From the NCBI GenBank assembly GCA_002352285.1, contig DEIC01000038.1, positions 1 through 48,812 of the forward strand: a stretch of DNA of 48,812 nt, read 5' to 3'. The first letter of the stretch is position 1, and each line of letters begins with the position of its first letter. A program made the translations under genes and the position numbers. Source of the stretch: Alphaproteobacteria bacterium UBA2784. GTDB lineage: Bacteria > Pseudomonadota > Alphaproteobacteria > Micropepsales > Micropepsaceae. Shown here piece after piece: positions 33,447 through 41,461 of the stretch. The notes under the pieces were generated by a model that saw nothing but the letters and a program-made list of their open reading frames with translations, made no database searches and had not been told where the DNA came from.

Positions 33447-34339
33447 AACACGAACACCTCGCCATCGCTGGCAATCTCCCAGCCTGCATCGCGCAGAGTC
33501 TGGCGCGCGGGCGATGATGCATCAAGGGCGGGGTTGGTGTTGTTGACATGGATGAAGCGTTTCAGGCGGGCGCCGCATCCCGCAAAGGCCTCCAGCGTGC
33601 CCCCCGACCCGGTCATCGGCATGTGGCCCATCCGGAAAGAGGTTTTGGCACCCTCGCCGGAGCGGATCATCTCGTCGTCGGTGAAAAGCGTTCCCTCGAA
33701 AAGGAGAATATCGGCGGTCTGTGCAAGTTGCATCAGGTCATTCGTGGGCGCCGCGCAGCCGGGCACGACCATTGCGCGCTTGCCTGCGCTTTCCAGAATG
33801 ACGGCTACGCACCAGCCATCGCGGTGGGCGGCGGGGTCAGCAAGGCCTGCCTCTGCCCAAAGCGGCACCTTGCCGGGCAGGGGCAAAAGGCTGGCTGAAA
33901 TGCCTGGCAGAGGCGTGAAGTTTTCGCCGGGATTGCGGGCGTGGCGCGCAACCAGTGCGTGGTTCAACACCTGGAACACCGGATTTGCCGCAATGGCTGC
34001 CAGGACATTGCTCGTGGCGTGGATCTCAAACGCCTGACGCTCCCGCAGGGTGAGGAGGCCGGTGATCTGGTCGATCTCGGCACCTGTCAGGATCACCGAC
34101 CTGATCGGGGTTGAGCGGGGGCCGGTTTGCGGGTGCAGGGCGGGGGTTGCGATGATCTGGCTGCGCAAATCGGGTGACGCGTTGATGAGGCCCCAATCCC
34201 GTCCGTTGGCGCTGAAGGCGACCGAGCACTGGCTGCGCTGTGGGGACTTACCGGCAAAGGCGGAAGACGATGCGCTGTTCAACGCGTTCCATTGAGGAAC
34301 GCCGCCACCGGCGCCCGAGCCAAGGACGATCACATACAT
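33443..34339 (-). CDS. pqqB: PQQ biosynthesis protein PqqB
   Basis: PqqB is a metallo-beta-lactamase-fold iron hydroxylase that acts on the crosslinked PqqA-derived tyrosine before PqqC. The 298-residue protein has VLGSGAGGGVPQWN at the N-terminus, typical of PqqB, and the fold's metal region with MVVPGCAAPTNDL and HMPMTGSGGTLEAF and HVNNTNP in the C-terminal part. GGAG lies 7 nt before the ATG. It starts 55 bp after pqqA and overlaps pqqC by 4 bp. Confidence 0.95.
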   Translation of the reverse strand: MYVIVLGSGAGGGVPQWNALNSASSSAFAGKSPQRSQCSVAFSANGRDWGLINASPDLRSQIIATPALHPQTGPRSTPIRSVILTGAEIDQITGLLTLRERQAFEIHATSNVLAAIAANPVFQVLNHALVARHARNPGENFTPLPGISASLLPLPGKVPLWAEAGLADPAAHRDGWCVAVILESAGKRAMVVPGCAAPTNDLMQLAQTADILLFEGTLFTDDEMIRSGEGAKTSFRMGHMPMTGSGGTLEAFAGCGARLKRFIHVNNTNPALDASSPARQTLRDAGWEIASDGEVFVL

Positions 34340-34394
34340 CCGGCGGCTCCAGGGCTGGGCCGGTCAATCAACAAAAAGGCTGTGGAATCAATAT

Positions 34395-34487
34395 TCAGCG
34401 CGCTTGTGCTGAGACGGTATAGCAATTGATCTCCATGCCCATGGGGATCACGGCGGCTTTCGGCTTACGCCAGGTTGAAGGCTTCAT
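34395..34487 (-). CDS. pqqA: PQQ precursor peptide PqqA (30 residues)
   Basis: PqqA is the ribosomal peptide whose Glu and Tyr become PQQ. This ORF starts ATG at 34487 with GGAGGG 7 nt upstream and stops at 34395. The peptide begins MKPSTWRKPKAAVIPMGMEI. Glu19 and Tyr23, in the context MEINCYTV, are in the E-x3-Y spacing required for crosslinking. It is the natural first gene of pqqABCDE. It is too short for most ORF lists. Confidence 0.93.
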   Translation of the reverse strand: MKPSTWRKPKAAVIPMGMEINCYTVSAQAR

Positions 34488-34519
34488 AAGGCGTCCCTCC
34501 GGGAGATGTTGACCATCGA

Positions 34520-34548
34520 AAGGTAGGGCGTTGGCGCGCGCGTGGCAA
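34520..34548 (-). promoter_or_regulatory. Predicted sigma70-type promoter of pqqABCDE
   Basis: On the minus strand TTGCCA (34548-34543) and TACCTT (34525-34520) are 17 bp apart, close to the consensus. The predicted start lies near 34513, giving a leader of about 25 nt before the pqqA ATG. The palindrome GGCAA-GGC-TTGCC (34544-34556) overlaps the -35 region and could be an operator or the tail structure of the upstream Sel1 gene. No experimental support. Confidence 0.5.
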
Positions 34549-34558
34549 GGCTTGCCGC

Positions 34559-35455
34559 CTAACCCTCAACCGCCCCCTCGCGCGGACGGAACTCGGCGGC
34601 GCGGCGTTCGGCTTCCTCGATCGAATCTTCCGGCATGCGGGCGCGCAGCTCGTCGCGGCGCTCGGCGGCCGGCGCATAACCGTGAGCGGCAGCGAGGATG
34701 GCCCATTTCAGCGCTTCGATGTCGTCCTGCGGCACGCCATCGCCTCGGGCGTAGCGGTCGGCAAGCTTGTCCTGCGCGCGGGCGTGGCCGCGCTCGGCAG
34801 CCTCGCGGAACCAGTGGATGGAGAGTTCGGGGCTTTTGGCCACCCCATCGCCATCGCGATAGATCTTGCCGAGATTGTATTGGGCTCGGGCAAAGCCCTG
34901 CTCGGCCGCCATCTGGAAAAGCTCTGCGGCGCGAGAGGGGTCGCGCGTAACGCCGATGCCCTCGGCGAACAGTTTGCCCAGTGTGTATTCCGAGTTGGCA
35001 TAGCCAGCGTTGACGCCGATCTCGAGCCATTTGACGGCCTGCGCCGTATCCGGCTCTCCCAGCTGGCCGCTGCCATCAGCAGGCTCACCCGCGAGCAGGG
35101 CAAGCGCCAGATTATGTGCCGCGCGAACATGGTTTTGCCGGGCAGCCTTGAGCCAAAGGTCCATGGCAATCGCCATGTCTTTGGAAACGCCCCAACCCTG
35201 CGCATAAAGAAGACCAATATTATAGAGCGCGCGGGGATCGCCATCTTCGGCCAGCGGCTCCCAGTGGAGGAGGGCGGTTGAATAGTCGCCCGACGCAAAA
35301 GCGGCAAAGCCGGTTTCAAATTCGTCCGTCCCGGGAGCGGGGGCTTCTGCGCCGGGTGCCTCGCTGACACCGGTTTCCTGTGCATGCGCCGTAAGCGCAC
35401 ACAACGCAACAGCCATCACGGCACACGACAGACGCGCTTTCATCTTCAAATCCAT
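34559..35455 (-). CDS. Secreted Sel1-repeat (TPR-like) protein
   Basis: The 298-residue protein has a signal peptide (starting at the MKARLSCAVMAVALC segment, ending AHA). A low-complexity stretch follows, then four to six Sel1 repeats: PRALYNIGLLYAQGWGVSKD, VRAAHNLALALLAGE, SEYTLGKLFAEGIGVTRD, FARAQYNLGKIYRDGDGVAK and HARAQDKLADRYARGDGVPQ. Such repeats form curved helical scaffolds that bind other proteins. The function is not known. The start could be the ATG at 35455 or at 35443. It begins 18 bp after the adenylate cyclase stop, so the two are probably transcribed together. Confidence 0.9.
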   Translation of the reverse strand: MDLKMKARLSCAVMAVALCALTAHAQETGVSEAPGAEAPAPGTDEFETGFAAFASGDYSTALLHWEPLAEDGDPRALYNIGLLYAQGWGVSKDMAIAMDLWLKAARQNHVRAAHNLALALLAGEPADGSGQLGEPDTAQAVKWLEIGVNAGYANSEYTLGKLFAEGIGVTRDPSRAAELFQMAAEQGFARAQYNLGKIYRDGDGVAKSPELSIHWFREAAERGHARAQDKLADRYARGDGVPQDDIEALKWAILAAAHGYAPAAERRDELRARMPEDSIEEAERRAAEFRPREGAVEG

Positions 35456-35473
35456 GCGGGTTCAACCCGGCTC

Positions 35474-37732
35474 TTATTTGCTGGTCGCGCGCCATGCGCC
35501 ATCCCAGTCGGGCGGCGGTGGGTTGATCTCCCAGTGCGCGATACGCTCCTCGTAGAGGTCGTAGAGGTCATCCTTGATCTGCCCGAGTTTGCGGCCAGCT
35601 TCAATTGCTTCGCGCGCGCCCCGCCAGTCACGCCCGCGCAGACGCTCCCATATCAATGCCTGATTTGCGGCAAGATTGCGGAAGGCTTCGGTCTCTTCAT
35701 GCGCCTTGCGGCCCATCATCGCAAACACGGCAACCGGCTTGTCCTTGCCCTTCACGATGATGTCATCGACATGAACGAAGGCAAATTCATTCGCTGCCAG
35801 CTCTGCCGTGCTCTGGGAAACGGCGATGGCCACGCCCCAATGGCTTGAGTAGGTCTGGATACGGGCGGCGAGGTTCACGCTGTCGCCCAGCACCGTATAG
35901 TCGAAGCGCATGTCGGAACCCATGTTGCCGACAACGCAGTCACCGGTGTTGATGCCAACGCCCACGGCAACTTTGTGCGCAGTGTGGCCGCGTTCAGCCG
36001 CTTCGCGTGCAATGATGCTGTTCAGGAGCTCTACTTCCTCGATCATCATCATGGCGCAGCGGCAGGCGTTCAGGCCGTGCTCAGGATCGTCCAGCGGCGC
36101 ATTCCAGAACGCCATGATGCAGTCGCCCATATATTTGTCGATCGTGCCCTTGGTATCGAGCACAACGCGGGAAAGGGGCGTCAGGATGCGGTTGATGAGG
36201 CGCGTCAGGCCCTGCGGATCACCCGAAAAGGCTTCGCTGATGGTGGTAAAGCCGCGCACATCGCAGAACAGCATCGACATGTTGCGCGTCTCACCGCCCA
36301 GCATCAGGCGGTCGGGATTGTCGGCCAGCTGGTTGACCACGTCTTCGTCAAGATAGCGCGAGAACGCGCCGCGCACGAAGCTGCGCTCGCTTTCGGTCTG
36401 CATGTATTTGACGAGGGCGCCGACACCAAAAACGGCTATCGACGTGATGGTCGGGCCGATGGGGTCGAGAATCCACTGATATTGCGTAAAGGCGATCCAC
36501 GACGCAATTGATGCGGTCATGGCGCCTGCGACCGCCAGCACACCGATCCAGTTGGCATGCGTGAATGCGACAAGGATGGCGATGATTGCGCCAAGGAGCA
36601 GCGTATAGGCCCACTCCAGCCCGGGCGCCCAATCCGGACGCTCCAGGGCACCGCCCAGCAACATCTGCTCGGCTGCCTGGACCTGCAGTTCGACTCCGGG
36701 AATGGCCGCTTCGAGCGGCGTTGAGCGGATATCTTTCAGGCCCGCCGCTGATGTCCCGACAAAGACAATGGCGCCCTTCAGGGGCTCTCCCTCCATTTCT
36801 CCGGAGAGAACCTGCCACGCTGGCACTCGCCGCTCGGGCACGGAGCGGGTAAAATGGAGGTTCAGCTGTCCGTCCTTGGTCGTGTAGATAATTGTGTCGC
36901 CCGCCTTGATAGCCGACACGCCAGATGCTGCGCCGAAGGCCTCGGCATCTTGGCCGCCCGATGTTCTGACCACCATGTTCGGGCGTTTGCCCGAGAGGCG
37001 GATCGCCTCCAGTGCGATCGAGGGATAGAACTTGCCATTCAGGCCAAAGATCAGGGGCACACGACGCACTATGCCGTCGTCTTCGGGAATCACATTCAGC
37101 GCGCCGTTACCTGCTGCGGCGGTTTCGAGGATGGGCCGGGAGGCGACAACACCTGAGAGACTACGGATGAACCGGGTCGGAGGAAAATCGCCATTGAAGA
37201 CCTGGCCAGATTTCAGCAACGGTTCGCGAGTCTCCGTTGCAGAACCGAGGATGAAGCCGGTTACCGTCTTCATGCTGCCCAAGGCTTCGGCGAAGGCGGC
37301 ATCATTGGACGGCAGCGCATGCAAAGCATCACGGACATGATCGAGCGACGGATCGTCAGGCAGGCGATCCGCGATGAGTTCGGGCGATGTGCGGTCTTCC
37401 TCCGCAAACACGATGTCGAAAACCAAAACGCGCGCTCCGGCTTCACGCGTCTTGTCCACCAATTCGGCCATCAGGGTTCGTGGCCAGGGCCATTGACCGT
37501 AACGAGTCAGGCTCTCGTCATCGATGTCGATGTATTTGACGCCGGGCAGGCCAAGGCTCGCCGGGTCCACATACTCGCGCGGAGACATACGCTGGTAAAA
37601 GTCGAACACCAGACTGCGGATGTTGGTCATCAGGCCAGCCGGGTTGAACATCAACATGGTGACGCAGCCCACTAATGCCGCCCAAGGCGCAAAGCCAAGC
37701 CACCTCATCCCTGACATGCGGCGTTCAGCCAT
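35474..37732 (-). CDS. Membrane adenylate cyclase with CHASE2 sensor domain
   Basis: The protein turns extracytoplasmic signals into cAMP. Order: an N-terminal membrane helix, a CHASE2 domain facing the periplasm (with KYIDIDDESLTRYGQWPWPR), three membrane helices (about residues 375-440), then a class III cyclase domain. The metal-binding aspartates are in MLFCDVRGFTTIS and DKYMGDCIMAFW. The nucleotide site has Lys in DKYMGD and Thr in DYTVLGDSVNLAARI, the Lys/Thr pair of class IIIb adenylate cyclases. The ATG at 37732 is chosen; a TTG-initiated extension to 37786 is possible. The gene diverges from mlaE; Sel1 follows downstream. Confidence 0.92.
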   Translation of the reverse strand: MAERRMSGMRWLGFAPWAALVGCVTMLMFNPAGLMTNIRSLVFDFYQRMSPREYVDPASLGLPGVKYIDIDDESLTRYGQWPWPRTLMAELVDKTREAGARVLVFDIVFAEEDRTSPELIADRLPDDPSLDHVRDALHALPSNDAAFAEALGSMKTVTGFILGSATETREPLLKSGQVFNGDFPPTRFIRSLSGVVASRPILETAAAGNGALNVIPEDDGIVRRVPLIFGLNGKFYPSIALEAIRLSGKRPNMVVRTSGGQDAEAFGAASGVSAIKAGDTIIYTTKDGQLNLHFTRSVPERRVPAWQVLSGEMEGEPLKGAIVFVGTSAAGLKDIRSTPLEAAIPGVELQVQAAEQMLLGGALERPDWAPGLEWAYTLLLGAIIAILVAFTHANWIGVLAVAGAMTASIASWIAFTQYQWILDPIGPTITSIAVFGVGALVKYMQTESERSFVRGAFSRYLDEDVVNQLADNPDRLMLGGETRNMSMLFCDVRGFTTISEAFSGDPQGLTRLINRILTPLSRVVLDTKGTIDKYMGDCIMAFWNAPLDDPEHGLNACRCAMMMIEEVELLNSIIAREAAERGHTAHKVAVGVGINTGDCVVGNMGSDMRFDYTVLGDSVNLAARIQTYSSHWGVAIAVSQSTAELAANEFAFVHVDDIIVKGKDKPVAVFAMMGRKAHEETEAFRNLAANQALIWERLRGRDWRGAREAIEAGRKLGQIKDDLYDLYEERIAHWEINPPPPDWDGAWRATSK

Positions 37733-37937
37733 TTCTGCGGTCCTGCCCCTGTCAAACGCCTTGGCGATCCGGCGCGAATCAACCAAACCAAATCATGGTT
37801 GATGCGCAACGCCTTGCTTGCGCCATCAAGGGTCGGCACAGTGGCGCGCTGTGCGCCGATAGGCAAGACCGACTCTTGCCCCGGATGCCGGGAGCGCAGG
37901 AGAAGCGCGTGGCGCACAGAAACGGACCGGGGGCCGG

Positions 37938-39095
37938 GTGACGAAGACGAGCGGGCATGATGGCGACGAGCCTTTGCCAGACGTTGCGCTGACACAAGGC
38001 GCAGGCGCCCCCGTGCTTGCCTTCTCGGGCACGTTTACGATTTACCATGCGCGCGAGGCCGACCGCGTTCTGAACGAACTTGCCCTGCCGCGCGCCAAGG
38101 ATGCCGTGATCGACCTTTCAGCCGTTACGCGGCTGGATACGACGGGGGCGTATCTTGCCCATCGCACCGAACTGAAACTGGCAGCGCAGGGCGCACGCGT
38201 CACCTATCGCTGCCCGGATGAAGACTGGCTTTCACTGATCCGCGCCATTGCATCCCACGATGCCAAGCCCACCGAGCCGCATCACCACCCCAATGCCTTT
38301 GTCCGGATGCTGGAGCGGCTGGGGACGTCCGTCATTGGCATTTACGACGGCGCGCGCGACGCGCTCGGATTTACCGGCCAGATATTTGAAGCTTTGGGGC
38401 GGGCCATCATCAGTCCGCGGCGGCTGCGGTTCACCTCACTTGTGCATCACATGGAGCAGGCGGGGATCGACGCCATTCCCATCGTGTTCATGATGTCGTT
38501 TCTGGTCGGCTCGGTGACCGCCTATCAGGGGGCAGAGCAGCTGGCGCGCTTTGGCGCTGAAGTCTTCACTGTCAATCTCGTGGCCGTTTCCTTCCTGCGC
38601 GAGGTCGGCATTCTTCTGACGGCGATCATGGTGGCAGGCCGGTCCGGCAGCGCGTTTACGGCGCAGATCGGCTCGATGAAAATGCGCGAAGAGATTGATG
38701 CGATGCGGGTGCTGGGCCTTGACCCCATCGAAGTGCTGGTGCTGCCGCGCGTTCTGGCGCTTGTCATCATGCTGCCGTTCCTTGGTTTTATCGCTGATCT
38801 GGCGGGCATGCTGGGCGGCGGGATTGTCGCGATGCTGGAACTGGGCATGTCGCCTGCCGCCTATCTCGACCAGTTCCGCGCTTCGCTGGGTGAGTGGACG
38901 TTCTGGATCGGCATCATCAAGGCGCCGGTCTTTGCCTTTCTGATCGGGCTCATCGGCTGTTACGAGGGCATGCGGGTTTCCGGCAGCGCGGAATCCGTGG
39001 GCCGCCGCACCACGCAGTCGGTGGTCGAAGGCATCTTCGTTGTCATCATCGCGGATGCGTTCTTCTCGGTCATGTTCGCCGAGCTCGGGATTTAG
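37938..39095 (+). CDS. mlaE: Lipid ABC transporter permease MlaE with N-terminal STAS domain
   Basis: MlaE is the membrane subunit of an ABC transporter that moves phospholipid between inner membrane and MCE proteins. The 385-residue protein has an extra N-terminal STAS domain (about residues 15-110, with KDAVIDLSAVTRLDTTGAYL), like the separate MlaB subunit of E. coli. The permease domain follows, with MMSFLVGSVTAYQGAEQL, EVGILLTAIMVAGRSGSAF and IGSMKMREEIDAMRVLGLDP. The start is GTG at 37938. It is followed by mlaF after 3 bp, and the genes form one operon. Confidence 0.94.
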   Translation: MTKTSGHDGDEPLPDVALTQGAGAPVLAFSGTFTIYHAREADRVLNELALPRAKDAVIDLSAVTRLDTTGAYLAHRTELKLAAQGARVTYRCPDEDWLSLIRAIASHDAKPTEPHHHPNAFVRMLERLGTSVIGIYDGARDALGFTGQIFEALGRAIISPRRLRFTSLVHHMEQAGIDAIPIVFMMSFLVGSVTAYQGAEQLARFGAEVFTVNLVAVSFLREVGILLTAIMVAGRSGSAFTAQIGSMKMREEIDAMRVLGLDPIEVLVLPRVLALVIMLPFLGFIADLAGMLGGGIVAMLELGMSPAAYLDQFRASLGEWTFWIGIIKAPVFAFLIGLIGCYEGMRVSGSAESVGRRTTQSVVEGIFVVIIADAFFSVMFAELGI

Positions 39096-39098
39096 GCC

Positions 39099-39896
39099 AT
39101 GAGCGGCGATGTCATCATCTCGATCCGGGGCCTCAAGAACCAGTTCGGTGCGCAGGTCGTGCACGAGAACCTGGATCTCGATGTCTATCGGGGTGAGGTG
39201 CTGGGCGTGGTCGGCGGCTCAGGCACCGGCAAGTCTGTCCTTCTGCGCACAATTGTCGGTTTGAATCACGCACGACAGGGCACGATTGAGGTCTTCGGCA
39301 AGGTGCTGGACGACATCCCGGTGCGCGAGCGGCGCGCCATCGAAAAGCGCTGGGGCGTTCTTTTTCAGGATGGCGCGCTCTTCTCGTCGCTGACTGTCAC
39401 GCAGAATGTGCAGGCACCGTTGCGCGAGCATCTCGATCTGCCGCAGCGGCTGATGGATGAAATTGCCGGGCTCAAGATTGCACTGGCGGGTTTGCCCGCA
39501 AGCGCCGGGCCGAAATTTCCGTCAGAGCTGTCGGGCGGCATGCGCAAGCGCGCGGCCCTTGCGCGCGCGCTGGCGCTTGATCCGGAAATCCTGTTTCTGG
39601 ACGAGCCGACGGCTGGCCTTGATCCGATCGGCGCGGCCGCCTTTGATGAACTGATCTCGCGGCTCAAGCAGACGCTGGGATTGACTGTGTTCCTTGTGAC
39701 CCACGATCTTGATACGCTGCATGCGACCTGTGACCGCATTGCCGTGCTGGCCGAACGCAAGGTTCTGGCCATCGGCACCATTTCGCAGCTGATGACGCAC
39801 CGCCATCCCTGGATTCAGGAATATTTTCACGGACCACGCGCCCGCGCCGCCGAAGCGGCCTGGGGCGAGGCGCCCCAAGGGTCAAAGGAGCCCTGA
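39099..39896 (+). CDS. mlaF: Lipid ABC transporter ATPase MlaF
   Basis: The ATPase subunit of the Mla transporter. The 265-residue protein has Walker A GGSGTGKSVLLR (about residues 39-50), the signature LSGGMRKRAALARAL, Walker B EILFLDEPTAGLDPIG, and the switch His in VTHDLD. It starts 3 bp after mlaE and is followed by mlaD 1 bp after its stop. It energises lipid transport in the cytoplasm. Confidence 0.95.
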   Translation: MSGDVIISIRGLKNQFGAQVVHENLDLDVYRGEVLGVVGGSGTGKSVLLRTIVGLNHARQGTIEVFGKVLDDIPVRERRAIEKRWGVLFQDGALFSSLTVTQNVQAPLREHLDLPQRLMDEIAGLKIALAGLPASAGPKFPSELSGGMRKRAALARALALDPEILFLDEPTAGLDPIGAAAFDELISRLKQTLGLTVFLVTHDLDTLHATCDRIAVLAERKVLAIGTISQLMTHRHPWIQEYFHGPRARAAEAAWGEAPQGSKEP

Positions 39897-39897
39897 C

Positions 39898-40791
39898 ATG
39901 GAAACCCGTGCCCATCATGTGCTGGTCGGCGGATTTGCGCTTGTCATCACGCTCGCGCTGTTCGGCTTCCTGACCTGGCTTGGCCAGTTTGAATTCGATC
40001 GCCGCTACAGCGTCTATCAGGTGAATTTTGTCGGCGGCGTGTCGGGCCTCGCGGTGGGGGCGGAGGTTACCTATAACGGCATCAAGGTGGGTGAAGTCAC
40101 GCAGGTGGCGCTTAACGAAACCGACCCGAATGTTGTGGAAGTGCTGTTGCAGGTGGATGCGGGCACGCCGATCAAGACCGGCACACGGGCGACTGTGGAA
40201 GTCGGCATCCTGACCGGTGTCGGCACGCTTATTCTTCAGGGCGGCAGTGCATCACAAAACGCGATCGAAGCTGCCGAAGGGCAGGATTATCCCGTTATCG
40301 AGGTGGGTGACTCCGCCTTTGACACCTATGTGAACAATGCATTCACGGAGCTCAACAAGGTGGGCAATTTCTTCGCTGAAGCGACCAAGCTTCTGACGGA
40401 GGAAAATCTTGCCAGCATCACCAATGCGCTGAACGGTATCGAAAGCGGCGTCGATGATCTGCGCCTCATTGTCAGCGAAAACCGCGAAGCCATCAGCCGC
40501 ATCATCAACCGGATAGACTCGATTACTGCAAACGCGGATCGCGTTATCGCCAATCTGGCTGAGGCGTCGGGGCGGTTTGACACCATCATGCAGCGGGTAG
40601 AACAGATCGTCATCAACGCCGACCGGGCCGTTGCTGAAATCGCAGATGAGTCCGTGCCACAGGCAACGCTCTTCATGCAGGATGCCCGTGATTTCCTTGT
40701 TTCGATGGATCGCCTGATTGACCGCATTGAAAGCGATCCGTCGGGATTCATCTTCGGCAATGATGCCGCCACCTATGAGCAGTCCCAGTAG
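39898..40791 (+). CDS. mlaD: MCE-domain lipid-transport protein MlaD
   Basis: MlaD forms a hexameric ring on the inner membrane that carries lipid. The 297-residue protein has one N-terminal membrane helix (about residues 9-30) and an MCE domain (about 38-118, with VNFVGGVSGLAVGAEVTYNGIKVGEV and GVGTLILQGG). A long helical, coiled-coil region follows (about 150-285, with many Ile/Leu heptads), longer than in E. coli MlaD (about 183 aa). This tail may extend the lipid channel. It follows mlaF directly and is followed by the auxiliary lipoprotein after 10 bp. Confidence 0.93.
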   Translation: METRAHHVLVGGFALVITLALFGFLTWLGQFEFDRRYSVYQVNFVGGVSGLAVGAEVTYNGIKVGEVTQVALNETDPNVVEVLLQVDAGTPIKTGTRATVEVGILTGVGTLILQGGSASQNAIEAAEGQDYPVIEVGDSAFDTYVNNAFTELNKVGNFFAEATKLLTEENLASITNALNGIESGVDDLRLIVSENREAISRIINRIDSITANADRVIANLAEASGRFDTIMQRVEQIVINADRAVAEIADESVPQATLFMQDARDFLVSMDRLIDRIESDPSGFIFGNDAATYEQSQ

Positions 40792-40801
40792 GAGCCGCGC
40801 C

Positions 40802-41458
40802 ATGATGTCTCATTTCTCGCGACATGCTGCTGCTGTCCTGATCGCCTTGGCGGCGGGTGCGTGCACGTCATTCCTGCCCGGCACGGGGCCTGCGCCCAAC
40901 ATCTATGATCTGAGCCCAAAAAGCACATTCGATGCCGACCTTCCGGCCGTGCGCTGGCAATTGATTGTCGAGGTGCCCAATGCCTCGCGCGGTATCGACA
41001 CGGACCGGATCGTGATCCGGCCGAATGCCAATGAAATCCTCTATCTCAAGGGCGCCAAATGGTCGAACCGGGCGCCGGAGATGGTGCAGACGCTGTTGAC
41101 CGAGTCATTCGAGAACAGCGGCAAGATCGTCGGTGTGGGGCGGCGCTCCATCGGTCTTTCGGGCGAATTCGTCCTGCGCACGGACCTGCGCGAGTTTCAG
41201 GCCGAGCGTGTGGATGGCGGTGTGCAGGTGCGCGTGCACATGAGTTTCAAGCTGGTGCACCGGCGCAAGGGCATTATCTTTGCCTCTGAGAATTTTGAAG
41301 CGGTTGTGCCTGCATCATCTGACGCAACGGTGGATATCGTTGCCGCGTTTGATGATGCGCTTGGCCGCGTGATGAAGCGCGGCGTCAGCTGGACGCTGCG
41401 CACCGGCGAAGAAAACTATGCCGGCATGGAGCAGGGCAGCGGCCAGCCGGTGGACTAG
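40802..41458 (+). CDS. ABC-type transport auxiliary lipoprotein (PqiC/DUF330-like)
   Basis: A 218-residue lipoprotein that completes the lipid-transport operon. The signal peptide ends in LIALAAGACTS, with the lipobox cysteine 20-25 residues from the start. The mature domain has NIYDLSPKSTFDADL, WQLIVEVPNASRGIDTDRIVIRP, and MVQTLLTESFENSGKIVGVGRR, typical of the ABC_trans_aux (DUF330, PqiC/YmbA) family. The ATG at 40802 gives the shortest signal peptide. It probably sits in the outer membrane, replacing MlaA/MlaC in this four-gene set, neither of which is in the window. Confidence 0.9.
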   Translation: MMSHFSRHAAAVLIALAAGACTSFLPGTGPAPNIYDLSPKSTFDADLPAVRWQLIVEVPNASRGIDTDRIVIRPNANEILYLKGAKWSNRAPEMVQTLLTESFENSGKIVGVGRRSIGLSGEFVLRTDLREFQAERVDGGVQVRVHMSFKLVHRRKGIIFASENFEAVVPASSDATVDIVAAFDDALGRVMKRGVSWTLRTGEENYAGMEQGSGQPVD

Positions 41459-41461
41459 GCG

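Noticed and set aside
32667..34037. A 456-codon plus-strand frame over pqqB and pqqC
   Set aside because: Shadow frame of the PQQ operon, which has complete family motifs and coupled starts.
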